From positions 3,906,001 through 3,970,000 of the forward strand of contig OZ251223.1 of assembly GCA_965240325.2 (NCBI GenBank): 64,000 nucleotides of DNA, written 5' to 3'. Made by a program: the position numbers and the translations under genes. The DNA comes from Rebecca billardiae RCC1528 (Eukaryota; Haptophyta). The notes beneath the pieces are model-generated. The model worked only from the letters and a program-made list of their open reading frames with translations. It searched no databases and had not been told where the DNA came from. Positions 22,267 to 32,736 of the stretch are shown in pieces; position 1 is the first letter of the stretch, and every line of letters begins with the position of its first letter.

Positions 22267-23529
22267 ATGCCGGCCGGTACGAGTAGCACGGGCGAGCGCC
22301 GCGCCTTCCTCCTCTCCTTGGCTTTGCTCGGGTACTACGAGAAGCAGCAGTCCTGCGCCTCTGTTTATGTCGCGTGCGCGATGGGCGTCTGGGTGGAGCG
22401 CGCGTCGGAATTGGTGTCGATCGTCACCAAGGCGCAGGGCCGACGCGGCGCAGTTGATCTGCTCACCAACTGCCTCCCGGAGGGCACGAAAGTCGCCCCG
22501 AACGGCGTCGTGATCAGGACTCATCCCAAGCGCGACCCTGCGCTTGTCGAGGCTGTGGCGCATGCGCCAATAGAGTACGTACAGCCCTTTGCACGCGTGC
22601 ACTCGCGATGCCTGTACAAATGGGCGGCGATGAACATGCTGGACGCGGAGTTTGTGTGCTACGTGGACATGGACATGCTCCCGCTGACGCCCAAGCTGGC
22701 GCAGTTGCCACGGTTCGTCGCGGGGGAGTGGAGCCTTCTGATGGCGCAGATGCGTGCGCGCGGTCTCCGCTTGGTGTCAGAGCCGGATAGCAGCTCGCCG
22801 CTCAACGGCGGCTGGCTCCTGTTCCGGCCCGACCGCCGGCTGTACGAGGAGGGCATACGCGTGCTGGAGGTGGCCAATGCCAACTTTAACACGACACACG
22901 GCTGGGAGCTGAGGGGGCGCCCGCGGGACGTGATCCCGAAGGCAGATGATGCCTGGCGGGCCAAGCCCAAAACGAGCCAATGGTGGTTGCTGCACCGCAA
23001 CAACGACTGGAAGTTTTTTGCCGCCCCGCTCGACCAGGGCTTCTTCTTCTACATGATGCGCGTCAAGTTCGCGCTTGGCGCAGACCTCCCTCTGCAGCGG
23101 CCGCCCGGGTACACGCCTCGGGCGCGCTGGTGCCTCCCGCACTGCGCGTCGAAGCCGTATGGGCCGTTCACCTGCCGGGGTCTGGAGCGCTGGCTGAAGT
23201 GGGATCTGGCGAAGAGATGGCCGCGCGAGATGAAGGCAGCTGGGAAGCGCTACGTCTACTTTCGAGACGGGGTGGAAACCCTCCGGGCCATGGCGCACAC
23301 AGGCGAGACGGTTCTACCTGCTTCGCAGGTCGCGCGTTGTACGAAGCACTGGAACGAGCTGCTCGCGTGCATTCATCGACTCGCTCAAAGCTTGGACGTG
23401 TTGACCTCGGTGAATTCCTCTGCGTGGGAGACGACCCGCGCGACGCCGATCGACGTCGCCTTCACCCACCGCAAGTGCCACCCCGAGGTGCCAGCAGAGG
23501 GTGCGTCCCTCTTTTTTGGCATCAGCTAG
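22267..23529 (+). CDS. GT8-like nucleotide-sugar glycosyltransferase
   Basis: 420 residues, one exon. FVCYVDMDMLPL carries the metal- and sugar-nucleotide-binding DxD motif (DMD, near residues 138-140). Later, SPLNGGWLLFRPDRRLYEEG matches the GT8 glycogenin-type second signature (NxGxxxxxP..). The Cys/Trp-rich C-terminal half (RWCLPHCASKPYGPFTC, WLKWDLAKRWP) resembles lumenal enzymes. The N terminus LLSLALLGYY is only weakly hydrophobic, so targeting is uncertain. The frame ends SLFFGIS. Substrate cannot be named. Confidence 0.75.
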   Translation: MPAGTSSTGERRAFLLSLALLGYYEKQQSCASVYVACAMGVWVERASELVSIVTKAQGRRGAVDLLTNCLPEGTKVAPNGVVIRTHPKRDPALVEAVAHAPIEYVQPFARVHSRCLYKWAAMNMLDAEFVCYVDMDMLPLTPKLAQLPRFVAGEWSLLMAQMRARGLRLVSEPDSSSPLNGGWLLFRPDRRLYEEGIRVLEVANANFNTTHGWELRGRPRDVIPKADDAWRAKPKTSQWWLLHRNNDWKFFAAPLDQGFFFYMMRVKFALGADLPLQRPPGYTPRARWCLPHCASKPYGPFTCRGLERWLKWDLAKRWPREMKAAGKRYVYFRDGVETLRAMAHTGETVLPASQVARCTKHWNELLACIHRLAQSLDVLTSVNSSAWETTRATPIDVAFTHRKCHPEVPAEGASLFFGIS

Positions 23530-23823
23530 AGCTGTCGCCTCGCCCCCGCCCCCGCTCGCCACCTTCCACTCGACTGCAGACACTGTCAGCGGCCGGCTGA
23601 AAATTCACGTCGTCCGGTACCGCAGCTACTGTTAGCTGGTCGTGTCGTGGGGAACCAGCGACTCGGGCCGCGGCGCCGCCGGGCCGGCGACTAGCGCGCT
23701 ACATCAGTCATCGTCCCTTTTCTCAGTCTCAGACGTTCGGCGTCATCATATCTCTCTCGTCTCTCTCAATAGGTATATACTTACTCTGCGGCGGGCGGTT
23801 CATCGGCGGTCAATAAATATTAA

Positions 23824-25914
23824 CACAGTAAAGAAATCGATTTTCGGCGTTACCGTAACCCGTCCGCAGAGGCTTCGGCCGCCAGTCTGATCACCCGGAG
23901 CCCGTTATAAAGGGGAATTTAAAACTTCCGCCCAGTGGGGATGCGCTGGAATTTTTTTCATGCCCCGTTCGCGGCACTTCGCGCCGCGCACAGTGGAGAA
24001 AGATCGGGCCGGAAGCCGTTTGAGCATGGTCGGTCGTGCGCACGCCCATTCGAATCGATGGCGCGCTCCGAGCGGCGGGCATGCGCGCATGTGTGCCGCG
24101 AGGGGGGCTGCGAGGCGTCGGCCGGCTTGCCAAGGCGGTTCCCCGGGGCGGCGTCACCCTCGCCCGCCCCTCCTCGCCCACCCTCGCCCCACGGGCGGCC
24201 ACACGTGAGCTGTTAAGATGAGTTCACGGGGGCCGCGCGGCACGCGCGCGGAGAGGCGAGGAAGGGGTGTTTCGCGGAAAAACGTTCTATAGCATTGTGC
24301 CCAACCCATGTGGGCACCCGCTCCACAAGTTTGCGCGCCTTCAAACCGCACACAGCGGCCTGAGGAGCTCCCAGACTGAGTTTCGCTCTTGAAGCCTGGT
24401 TTTGGGCCAGATCTTGGTGTGGATGTAGCGCGGCGAGGAGGCGCCGGGCGCGCGCCCGAGCTGCGTGCTGGCACTCGCCATGACCCATAGGCATCGTCCG
24501 TCGCGAACGACCCGGCTCGCCTCGACCTCTCCGACCCGCCGGGCAGCCACGACCGAGCACGGCACGACAATGGCCAAACCGGGAGGCTTCTCAGACCGCA
24601 TGGGATGGGCATAGGCGCGAGAGAGGGCGCCCAGCGCGCTCTTGAGATGCACAGGAGCACGCACTGATGCGTATGGAACCATCCCATCACGATCGCCCCG
24701 ACCTGGCGCGCCTTATCTGGCCCGTCAGGCTGCCCGCGCCGCCGCCGCCGCGCCATGCCGCCGCCGCGGGCGCCGCCGCACCGCGGGCACATGGGTAAGT
24801 CCGTATTCAACAAATACAGAATTTCCGGTGCGGCCCTCTTTTGGGCGGCAAGGTCGGTCTGGTCGACACCTGCCGCGCGGCATGGGCCACGGCGCGGCGA
24901 GGTGGCGGCTGGCGCACCGCGGCGTGGGCGGGATGGCTCGAGGACACCACCGCCCCGCCTCCCACGCCGCGCCGTGCGCGTGCGCCGTGCTCTCGTCGCG
25001 TACCGATTTTCCTGCGGCGAGCGACGTCCAACAGCGCGACCATGCCATCGCGCGACGAGGTGCGTTCAGCTCGGCGATTTGTCGTATTTGTTGAATACAT
25101 GCGGGTACGAATCGGCCGCAAGATGGCCTCGACGTACACGTCGAGAGCCACGCGCGCGGTGTGGAGTGGCACGCGACGCGGAGAGGGCGGGTGCGGTGCC
25201 GCGGGCGCGCGACTGGTCTAGAACATCCCAATGAAGCGTGGGACGGCGCTGCGCGCCTGTGCTCGCCGCCGTCTCCTCGCAGTCGAAAATATCTGTGCAC
25301 CCTTCTGTCTGGCTAGTCGACCGGCCGGCACGCGGCACGCGAGCAGTGTGTGTGGGGAGGAGTGTGACATGGCAGGCTGTGGCGAGGTGGATGGTCGTGC
25401 AGGTCTACGCTAGGAAGGGCCGCTCCCGCGCTCGCGCGGTGCCTCGCGCACGCATCGTCGAGGACGAGCGTGTTTGAATGGCTCCGGAGAAGGCTTACGA
25501 TCGCTCGTTGATGGGCAGCGCGCGACACGTGCACACGACGAAGGTGACGACCAGGCACTCCGGCGAGGGCGGCTGTGCTGGTAGCAGACTGCATTCGGAG
25601 TAAGATGCGCCATCTTACGCGCCGCTTCGCCTCGCTGCATCGCCGCACTGAGCAGCAGGGCTCCACGCTCACGAATGGCTCACCACGAGCTACGTGACCG
25701 GCCAGCCGCGTGCAACCCGGCGAGGCAGAGAGGGGCGGAGGGATGGGGAGGCTGGGTGGGATGTTGCAGTCCCATGCCCGGGGCACTCGCCAGGCGCCTG
25801 CGCGACCACCGTAGCGCCGTCTGTGCGCTCGTGCGGCCCGCGCGAGAAATTCCCCGAAAATCGGCTCGTGTCGGACGGGTTACGGTAACGATAATCCCGT
25901 TTTTGTTCACTGTG
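23824..25914 (-). mobile_element. 2-kb TIR element, copy B (inverted)
   Basis: Reverse-complement copy of 5027-7070, with ends CACAGTAAAG at 23824 and TTCACTGTG at 25914. It has about 50 extra bp next to its left end (near 23876-23925). The two copies face each other 17 kb apart, making a long inverted repeat in this region. No transposase was recognised. Confidence 0.75.
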
Positions 25915-26000
25915 AAATTCAGCGCGGTCAGTCGTCAGAGTACGGTACTATATAGCTATAGTCGCGCGCATATCAGCTGCTACTATAGTTATTCATATCA

Positions 26001-27155
26001 TCACATACTGTCGCTGACACTTTCCGGCGGTGAGTTCCGCCGGCGGACATCGCCATGGTCCGCTGAGCCCACTGCCAGCTGGTGCAGGTAGTCGGCAATA
26101 CTCTGCCTGATGAGCGGATCCGCGAGGCCCGACCCCTTGTACCCTGCCATCTCCTTGCTGAGCGCGCGCACACGCGCCTCCAGTGCAGCGGCGGCTGCCG
26201 GGCAGCTTGCCAGCGCTGGGAGCGGGTCGGTGAGCGTGCGAATGGTGAACAGCACGTACCTCGAGCACTGCGGCAGCCGGCGCACCGTCTGATACTCCGT
26301 GCGCAGCCAGAGCGAGCTCGGCTCGCGCGCAGCGCGGTCCTCCTCAGCGTCGCCCGCCTCGGCGAACAGCCCACCTTTGAGCCCAGGCTTGTCAATCGAC
26401 GGATGTAACAGACTGCCATCTCGGCGCAGCTCCCAGTTGGCGCGCGAGAACCCCGAGCTCGCGCTCAGCTTGCCCGATGGGCCGAGTACTGCGTCGACAG
26501 GACGCTGAAGCGACGTGGCGTAGTGCGGCACGGGGGCGTGGATCGCGCCGAGTGAGCGTCCCACCTTCTGCTCGAGGCCGCCAAACGAGAAGTGCACAAC
26601 TGCCGCGGCCATCACGAGGCCTCCGCGGCCGGCATCGCCACCGGCGACGCCCATCTGCCCCTCGGCCGCAGCGTCGGCATCCCGTAGTAGCACGAGGTCC
26701 TCGTCGACCGCGAGTGCGGCGTCGAGCAGCCGGCCGCCCATCGCAGGCGGCAGTGCAAGATGCGCGTGCTCCGGGAAGGCCTCGGGAAGATGCGCTGCCA
26801 GCATGGCGCACACCTCCGCCTCCGCGGCGAGCGTGTCCTGGCAGCCGTCGCTCACGCTCACGGTGGAGGCGGTGGAGCGCGCGAGCACCTGCCGCTTGAG
26901 CTCGAGCGTCGCCGGTGTGGGTGGGTCGATGATCCACTCAGCCCATGGCGGCCCCAGCTGGCTGAGACCCGGCTTCAGACGGCCATTGGGCAGGTATGGC
27001 GGCAACGGCTCGCGGGCAAGCCAACGCGCGGCCGAGGGGACGTCGCGCCCGGCGGTCGCAGGCGCGAGAAAGGCCGCCATAGCTGTGAGCGTACGGACGG
27101 ACGCGTGAGCCAGATGGCGGGTAGAAGAAGCACCAAGCTCGAGTGTTCGCGCCAT
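26001..27155 (-). CDS. DUF3445 protein, heme-dependent N-demethylase family
   Basis: 384 residues, one exon. Family landmarks in order: LPPYLPNGRLKPGLSQL, an acidic VDEDLVLLRDAD, SFGGLEQKVGRSLGAIHAPV (in bacterial members FPSxWxxxEKLGxxLxxIHxPVP), RANWELRR, then WLRTEYQTVRRLPQCSRYVL followed by FTIRTLTDPLPAL. These match DUF3445 (PF11927), mostly known from bacteria and fungi and named heme-dependent oxidative N-demethylase-like. The residue range 42-370 covers the whole domain. Three Mets lie near the start (1, 26 and others); the first has an ordinary leader, possibly for an organelle. Substrate unknown. Confidence 0.82.
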   Translation of the reverse strand: MARTLELGASSTRHLAHASVRTLTAMAAFLAPATAGRDVPSAARWLAREPLPPYLPNGRLKPGLSQLGPPWAEWIIDPPTPATLELKRQVLARSTASTVSVSDGCQDTLAAEAEVCAMLAAHLPEAFPEHAHLALPPAMGGRLLDAALAVDEDLVLLRDADAAAEGQMGVAGGDAGRGGLVMAAAVVHFSFGGLEQKVGRSLGAIHAPVPHYATSLQRPVDAVLGPSGKLSASSGFSRANWELRRDGSLLHPSIDKPGLKGGLFAEAGDAEEDRAAREPSSLWLRTEYQTVRRLPQCSRYVLFTIRTLTDPLPALASCPAAAAALEARVRALSKEMAGYKGSGLADPLIRQSIADYLHQLAVGSADHGDVRRRNSPPESVSDSM

Positions 27156-27347
27156 GGAGCCCTGCCCGCGGAGTGCTGCGCCGCACGCCGTAGGCGCTGC
27201 TCGTATCGTACCGCGTCACCAGCAAGGTGGCCGTGCACACGCGCCCTCCGCTCGCCCTCCCAGCCCAGTGTGGCCGCGGACTCCCGGCGTGCCGGTGAGA
27301 AGCACACAGCTCCAGGCAGGCGAGATTGTAAGTACAGTTGACTACTA

Positions 27348-28129
27348 CAGGGTCTCCAACATTAAACTGGACACTTTGGGCAGCAGCTCAGCGTACGGCC
27401 TGTGGCTGCCTCGCGCGGGGTCAGGAGCGGCCAGCTCGGCTCGTGTGCACCCCACTAGGTCTGTCTGCGACCGCGCATAGCCGGGCAGCCCGCGTGGAGC
27501 ACCCCTCTGGGTCATGCGGACAGTCGGCACAAGGCTGGTCGTGAGGGCCGTGAAGCAGCCGTGTGGCTTCTGCGCATGTCTGTAGCCAGCAAGCCCGCTC
27601 AAGGCCGCGCAGATATTATTACGTGGCATGGTCGATGACTATGCGGCATGCGCTCGACAGCCCTGGGCAAGCCCGGACGTAGCGCTACACCAGGAGTATA
27701 TACGGCCCGATCGGACCAGCCTACCTGTTGCGCACCTCGCTTGCACAGCTGCTGCACAGCCCATCGATCGGCTCTGGCCGTGCAGGCAAGGGCTACAGTC
27801 GGCGCCACTACCCGCAGCGAACGCTGGAGACCCACCAGTGCGCGCACCAACCCGCCCGCCGCCAAATGCAACCGTGCGCCAGATACGAATTTTAGCAGGC
27901 ATGCCACCCGCGGGGGCTCCGTGGACCTGTTCAGAGCCAACCGCTAGTCGGTTGAGCTGTACATCCAAGCCAGCCCTGGCCACACGCTGAGCGCGCCGCT
28001 CGCTGCACCCACACCCTGTCGTCATCCGAGGAGTAAGGTCCATGGCGCTCATGTGAGCCTCTGGCCCATCTCATCGTTAGCAGCCGTAGTCAGCAAAAAT
28101 CAATGTCCGACCAATTGTTGGGGACCCTG
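27348..28129 (+). mobile_element. CAGGGT-ended TIR element, copy 1
   Basis: Left end CAGGGTCTCCAACATTAAAC; right end, read inward, CAGGGTCCCCAACAATTGG. Flanks are ..CTA on the left and TAA.. on the right, so a TA duplication is possible. The interior is shared, at high similarity, with 43533-46097. No transposase. The small frames inside are not conserved as proteins. Confidence 0.7.
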
Positions 28130-28154
28130 TAATAATTAATTAAGAGACGCACAC

Positions 28155-28295
28155 AGCTCAGGCAAGTACTTCAGTTTACTAAGAATAAGAGACGCACACA
28201 GCTCAGGCAGGCGAGATTCAGTACACATCTGGTTGTAAAGTAGACGCACACAGCTCAGGCAAGTACTTCAGTACACATCTGGTTGTAAAGTTTGG
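28155..28295 (+). repeat. Tandem copies of a short repeat
   Basis: The block GACGCACACAGCTCAGGCA occurs three times, linked by AAGTACTTCAGT and ACACATCTGGTTGTAAAGT stretches. Single copies of the same block are at about 40220-40270 (minus), 40496-40545 (plus) and 56970-57022 (minus). Confidence 0.75.
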
Positions 28296-28434
28296 TAGTA
28301 GAGTACCAGTACGAAGTATATCTTAGTAGTGAACTGCTGACACTATAGTGAAACACTCACGGTCCGACCGCCGGCATGGGACGGGCCAGTGTCCCCAAAG
28401 CCCTGGCGCGCTCGCCAGGCGGAGCCGGTGACAC

Positions 28435-29889
28435 TCATAGTTGCAAGAGATCCGTGTTGCCCAACACGCTCTGCATGAGGGTCGCGAATTCGCCGGCGAG
28501 GCCCGGGCGGTAGTGCGAGAGCCGCTCGCGCAGGATGTTGCATTGAAAAATCAGCTTGCGCAAGTTGTCGCCTCCCAGCACCCGGTGCGGCTGTCCGCGC
28601 GCTCCCAGGTCCGTGGTCGCGGGGAGGAAGGGTGCTCGTCCACTGAAGTGTGAGGGCAGCAGGGAGCCCTGCTCCCACTCGCGCTTCACCTGCGCACGCG
28701 GCGCGCCACCGCAGGAGTGGGGACGGGGTGAGAGGAGGTGGGCGCAAGCGGGTGCGCAGCACACGTTCTGTGGCGCGCGAGTGCGCCCACCTTTTGCATT
28801 CCCTGCTTGCTGTCGAGCGCGTTCTTCATAGGCACAAGCTCGTACTTGCGCAGCGTGCGCTCGATGCTGTCCTTGAGCGCCTTCAGGAATGACGAGTGGA
28901 AGGTGAGCCACTGGCCCGTCGTGAAGTCGCAGCCCATGAGCGTGGTCGGACGGCCAAAGACATTGAGCCGCGCGCCGACGTGCAGGTCCCACGCCTGCGC
29001 GCGCGGCGAGGCGGGACGCTCCGCGATCAGGCACGGCAGAGCGCGCGCGCGACAGACGGGACAGCGAGGGCCGCCGCCTCCTCTCCGGCGCACACTCGCG
29101 CACCTGCAAGTACGGCAGCTCCAGAGAGGACGCGTGCTGGTTGTCCGAGAGCTTCTCGTGCAGGTGGCACTCGAGCACCTTGGTATCCTGGCGGATGGTC
29201 TGCAAGAACTCCGTCTTTTCGTGGTTGTACAGCAGGTGCGACGAGAGCATGTGCACCTCCTTGTCGAGGGTGATGCGGAAGCGGTCGGTGGCGAGGTCGA
29301 TTGCAATGTCACAGACGCGCTTGGTGCCGCGCTCCTCCCACCATGACGAGAAGGTGAGGTACGCGCAGTCCGGCTTGGGGGTCTTGGGTATCTGCACCTT
29401 GAGCTTGCGGGCGAGTGCCAGCACAGGAACACCCCGCCCCGCGGCCTCGAAGCTCGTGTCGCTCTCCTGCTCATGCTGAGCCGAGTCCAGGCGGGCCATG
29501 CTGTCGATGGCACTCGCGTCGCCCGCCGAGTCGAGTCGCGCGGTGCTGTCGGCAGCACTCGCGTCGCCCACGGCCGAGCTCTGGCGAGCGGTGCTATCGG
29601 CAGCGTCCGCATCGCCATCATCGCCGCCTGTGTCTGCAGCAGACTCGGCAGGCTCCGCGGGCTGCATCTGCGCAGGCCCCCCCTCAGGCATGTCCGCCGC
29701 CGATGGCGTCGTCACCACCGCCTCTGCAGCCTCCGAGCCCTGCTCTGCCTCGGCAGCGTCGGCTTCGATCTCATTTGAGGCCACCGCTGGGTCCGCGTCC
29801 GAGGCGGGCTCAGCCGCCGCGGCCGCCGGCGCTCCGGGCGGCGCCTCCTCGTCGCCCGGCTGTTGCGGCTGCTCCGAATCGTCCGCCAT
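28435..29889 (-). CDS. Conserved unknown protein, three exons, paired with RSP3
   Basis: Exons 29889-29104, 28994-28791 and 28689-28435 (414 residues). Introns 29103-28995 (109 bp) and 28790-28690 (101 bp) are gtgcgc..gcag and gtgggc..gcag, both phase 0. The start MADDSEQPQQ begins an acidic Ala-rich region with a 15-residue degenerate repeat (GDASAADSTARLDSA). The conserved part runs CAYLTFSSWWEERGTKRV, SSHLLYNHEKTEFLQTIRQD, then across the intron LQ-AWDLHVGARLNVFGRPT and WLTFHSSFLKALKDSIERT, ending NLRKLIFQCNILRERL. I do not recognise the family. The head-to-head pairing with RSP3, 154 bp apart, suggests but does not prove a flagellar role. Confidence 0.75.
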   Translation of the reverse strand: MADDSEQPQQPGDEEAPPGAPAAAAAEPASDADPAVASNEIEADAAEAEQGSEAAEAVVTTPSAADMPEGGPAQMQPAEPAESAADTGGDDGDADAADSTARQSSAVGDASAADSTARLDSAGDASAIDSMARLDSAQHEQESDTSFEAAGRGVPVLALARKLKVQIPKTPKPDCAYLTFSSWWEERGTKRVCDIAIDLATDRFRITLDKEVHMLSSHLLYNHEKTEFLQTIRQDTKVLECHLHEKLSDNQHASSLELPYLQVRECAPERRRRPSLSRLSRARSAVPDRGASRLAARAGVGPARRRAAQCLWPSDHAHGLRLHDGPVAHLPLVIPEGAQGQHRAHAAQVRACAYEERARQQAGNAKGGRTRAPQNVCCAPACAHLLSPRPHSCGGAPRAQVKREWEQGSLLPSHFSGRAPFLPATTDLGARGQPHRVLGGDNLRKLIFQCNILRERLSHYRPGLAGEFATLMQSVLGNTDLLQL

Positions 29890-30043
29890 CGTTTCGAAAC
29901 CGAAACAGTCTGGTAGCGGCTGGTCCGGCCGCGGGCCTGTTTGGAGGTTGCAGGTCGCACCTCTCAAAAGCCAACCATCGTTACAAGCAAGCCGCTTGCT
30001 GCCCCCACGCGCCAGCAGGCAAGGAGGAGAGGGCGCGGAGGCC
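29890..30043. promoter_or_regulatory. Divergent promoter interval, unknown gene / RSP3
   Basis: 154 bp between opposed start codons. It contains the palindrome GTTTCGAAAC at 29891-29900, next to the minus-strand start. I found no clear RFX X-box. Confidence 0.4.
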
Positions 30044-31392
30044 ATGGCGGAAGTCGCGTACCAGCACGAGGAGGCGCCGCGGTCGGTTGCGGCGCATCGT
30101 GGCACAAAGAGCAAGTACCGGCCGCCGCCGCAGGAGGAGCAGTTTGGCAATAGCTTGGTCGCGCCCGCGAACATCATGTTCGACCGGCGCGTTGTGCGCG
30201 GCAACACATACGCCGCACAGATCATCCCACCGGTACGGGCACCGGGGCACGTGCAGCGCGAGTCGAAGGCGAGCTTCAGCCCGCCCCGCGCTTCGCCCCC
30301 CTCGCCTGAGCCCGATCTCTCCTCCCCACCCTGCGCGCGCGCTTGGTTGGGTGCGCAGGCTATGCAGGCGGAGATGCAGACGCGAATGGCACTGGGCAAG
30401 CCGGTGAAGAAGGCGAAGAAGCCGGCGATGAGCGACATGCCGAGAGAGGATGTGCCTCCAGTGGACAACAGGAAGCACATGGACATCCAGACCGAGGCGT
30501 ACCTCGAGGAGCTGACCGATCGCGTCGTCGAGGCCGACATGGACACGCAGACGGACGCCTTCCTCGACCGCCCGGCCGCGCCGATGTTCGTGCCGATGAA
30601 GACGGGGCTGGACGCGGAGACGCAGATCTACGAGGGCGACCTGTTCGACTTCGACGTCGAGGTCGACCCGATCCTCGAGGTGCTCGTCGGCAAGACGCTC
30701 GAGCAGTCGATGCTCGAGGTGATGGAGGAGGAGGAGCTGGCGGCGATGAAGGAGCACCAGGACCACTTTGAGCAGATCCGCAACGTCGAGCTGGCGGAGA
30801 CGCAGCGGATGGAGGAGGCGGAGAAGCGGCGGTTCGAGGAGAAGGAGCGGCGCATGGCGCAGGAAGAGGCGCGCGTTCAGCGCGAGCGGCAGGTCGCGGA
30901 GAAGGTGGCGGCGCACACCTTCACCAAAGGGTACTTGCAAGGGCTGCACTCGGCGGTGTTCCAGAACTTGCACGAGAGCGGCTTCTTCTACAACCCGCTC
31001 GAGCGCGAGGTCACCACCGAGTTCCTGCCGTGGCTCATGGCGGACGTGCAGGAGCGCGTCGCGCGCATCGAAACGGCGCGCGCGCTCGCCGACGACCTCA
31101 TCGGCGCCGTGGTCGCACGCCAGCAGGTGCTGCTCGACGAGGCGGCGGCGATGCGCGCGACGGTGGACGGCCAGCACGCGGCCGCGCAGAAGGAGGCGGC
31201 AGAGAAGGCGGCGGCGGAGGCGGCAGCGGCGGCGGCAGCAGCTGCAGGTGTGCGCCGGCGCGCGCCCTCGCCGCGCGCGCGCCCACGTTGCCAGCCACGC
31301 GTGAGCTCACACCCGGCACGCCCTTGCCCTCGCCGTTGCGTGTGCCTGCGCGCGCAGAAGCAGCGCCCACATCTGATGAGCCAGCGGAGTAG
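30044..31392 (+). CDS. RSP3: Radial spoke protein 3
   Basis: RSP3 anchors the radial spoke to the axonemal doublet and binds the dynein regulatory machinery in 9+2 flagella. Exons 30044-30232, 30359-31247 and 31358-31392 give 370 residues. Introns: 30233-30358 (126 bp, gtacgg..gcag, in frame, no stop) and 31248-31357 (110 bp, gtgtgc..gcag). Family marks: FDRRVVRGNTYAAQIIPP, DIQTEAYLEELTDRVVEADM, TQTDAFLDRPAAPMFVPMKT, GDLFDFDVEVDPILEVLVGK, then a long charged coiled coil, KGYLQGLHSAVFQNLHESGF and REVTTEFLPWLMADV. The last exon gives the end EAAPTSDEPAE. The Met at 30044 follows a purine-rich leader; the open frame upstream is antisense to the neighbouring gene. Confidence 0.95.
30233..30358 (+). 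other. In-frame intron (126 bp) in RSP3
   Basis: Donor CCACCG|gtacgg and acceptor gtgcgcag|GCTATG. It is a multiple of three with no stop. RSP3 proteins have no such Pro/Ser-rich insert between RGNTYAAQ and the QTE region. Confidence 0.75.
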
Positions 31393-32682
31393 GCTCGCGC
31401 GCAGACGGAGCTGCTCATCGCGCCGAGACCAATGCCGCGGCACGGCCGCGCTCGGCGCGTGTCGCAGAGCGATGGGACCACTAAGGCGCCCGACCCGCCT
31501 ATCTGGCAAGACGCGATCATCCTACTCGCAAGCGGGTTGTGCGGCGATTTGTGACTCGTTATTCACGTTGACCTGGCACCTGCCCCGCCGGTGCCCGCTG
31601 CCCGCCTGCCCGGTGACCCGCTGGGCGCTCGGGGCCCTCGGCCGGAGCCCGGAGGCTGACTCGGTCCGGAGGCCGTCGGACCCGGTGGTGGTGTGATGAC
31701 GTCGCAGTCGTCCGACAGCCGCGTTTATTATTGCCCGTTAAAATCGTTAATCCGCGAGAGAGAGAGAGAGAGAGAGAGACGGAGAGAGATCTCGCCCGTT
31801 GATCGGATACGGGAGTCGGGATCAGTACGCCGGGCCGCTACTGATGAGTGATGAGCCTAATTAATCAGCGTAGGCAGTTTGCCATTTGCCTTTGGCAGGC
31901 CTAATTTAGTAATTATTCCGCCGAGTAATGTGTCTATAATTTGACGAAAAAATGGAAATTGATGATGACTGTAGTGTAGCTAAGTTAGCCGATGAAATCA
32001 TACTTATTATTAATAGTCACATTGTAGTCCGAGTACTGGCTACGGACTCACGGCTTCAGCCGTACCTGACTACCCGAGGGCCCCAGTCGTCCGAGACTGA
32101 GCAGTCGCAGACTTGAGATCGGTAAGCTTTATAATAATTATGGCGCACGGCCCCCCCGAAAGGTCTGAGCGTGAGCGAAAGCCGGGGGGGGGGGGGGCGC
32201 ACGTGCTCCGCAAAATTAATCAAAAAAGATAATGGCGCGCGTGATGCTGGTGGGGATTTTGTACTTGTAGCAGGGGGAGAGCTGCTACTAGTGAATGGCA
32301 TTCAACCCCCTTGATGACGCTTGATTGCGTTCGTACTATCCGATTCCCCTGCTCGTATTAATCTCTTTGTGCAGGCATAGATACTAATAGGACAATTCCC
32401 TCGCTGAATAGCACAAATGGCCATGGCCTTCTTGGCCCAATGCGGGTGGGATTCGAAATCTCTATCTGCGAGGATTAAGAGCTCTCTGATGAAAGAAGTG
32501 TGGTGAGTGTGTCCTAGACAGCCTGAGCGGAAAGGGCAATAATTGCGATTGTCATTCATCAAGATTCCTCACCCCTTATTGCAAACTGATTCCGAAGCCA
32601 ATGCGGGTGTGATCGACGCGTTGTGCTCTATAAGAGCTCGTCTCGATCATTACAGTATTGCTACAAAAGGCGCTGCTGCCTT
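31393..32682. other. Intergenic with GA tract and repeat R
   Basis: (GA)n at about 31757-31780. Repeat R at 32134-32660 matches 2888-3520, including the C-run/G-run hairpin and the later CAAGATTCCTCACCCC block. No gene seen. Confidence 0.55.
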
Positions 32683-32689
32683 GGCCACT
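32683..32689 (+). other. Left target-site duplication GGCCACT
   Basis: Seven bases abutting the left TIR are repeated exactly at 35858-35864 abutting the right TIR. Confidence 0.8.
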
Positions 32690-32736
32690 CAAAGAAATAG
32701 AGGGGGTAGAACCGAAAGCTCACCTCCCGGACTGAA

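Noticed and set aside
29498-30043. Upstream extension of the RSP3 frame by 182 codons
   Set aside because: It runs antisense through the first exon of the neighbouring gene and adds only Ser/Ala-rich sequence. The Met at 30044 fits RSP3.
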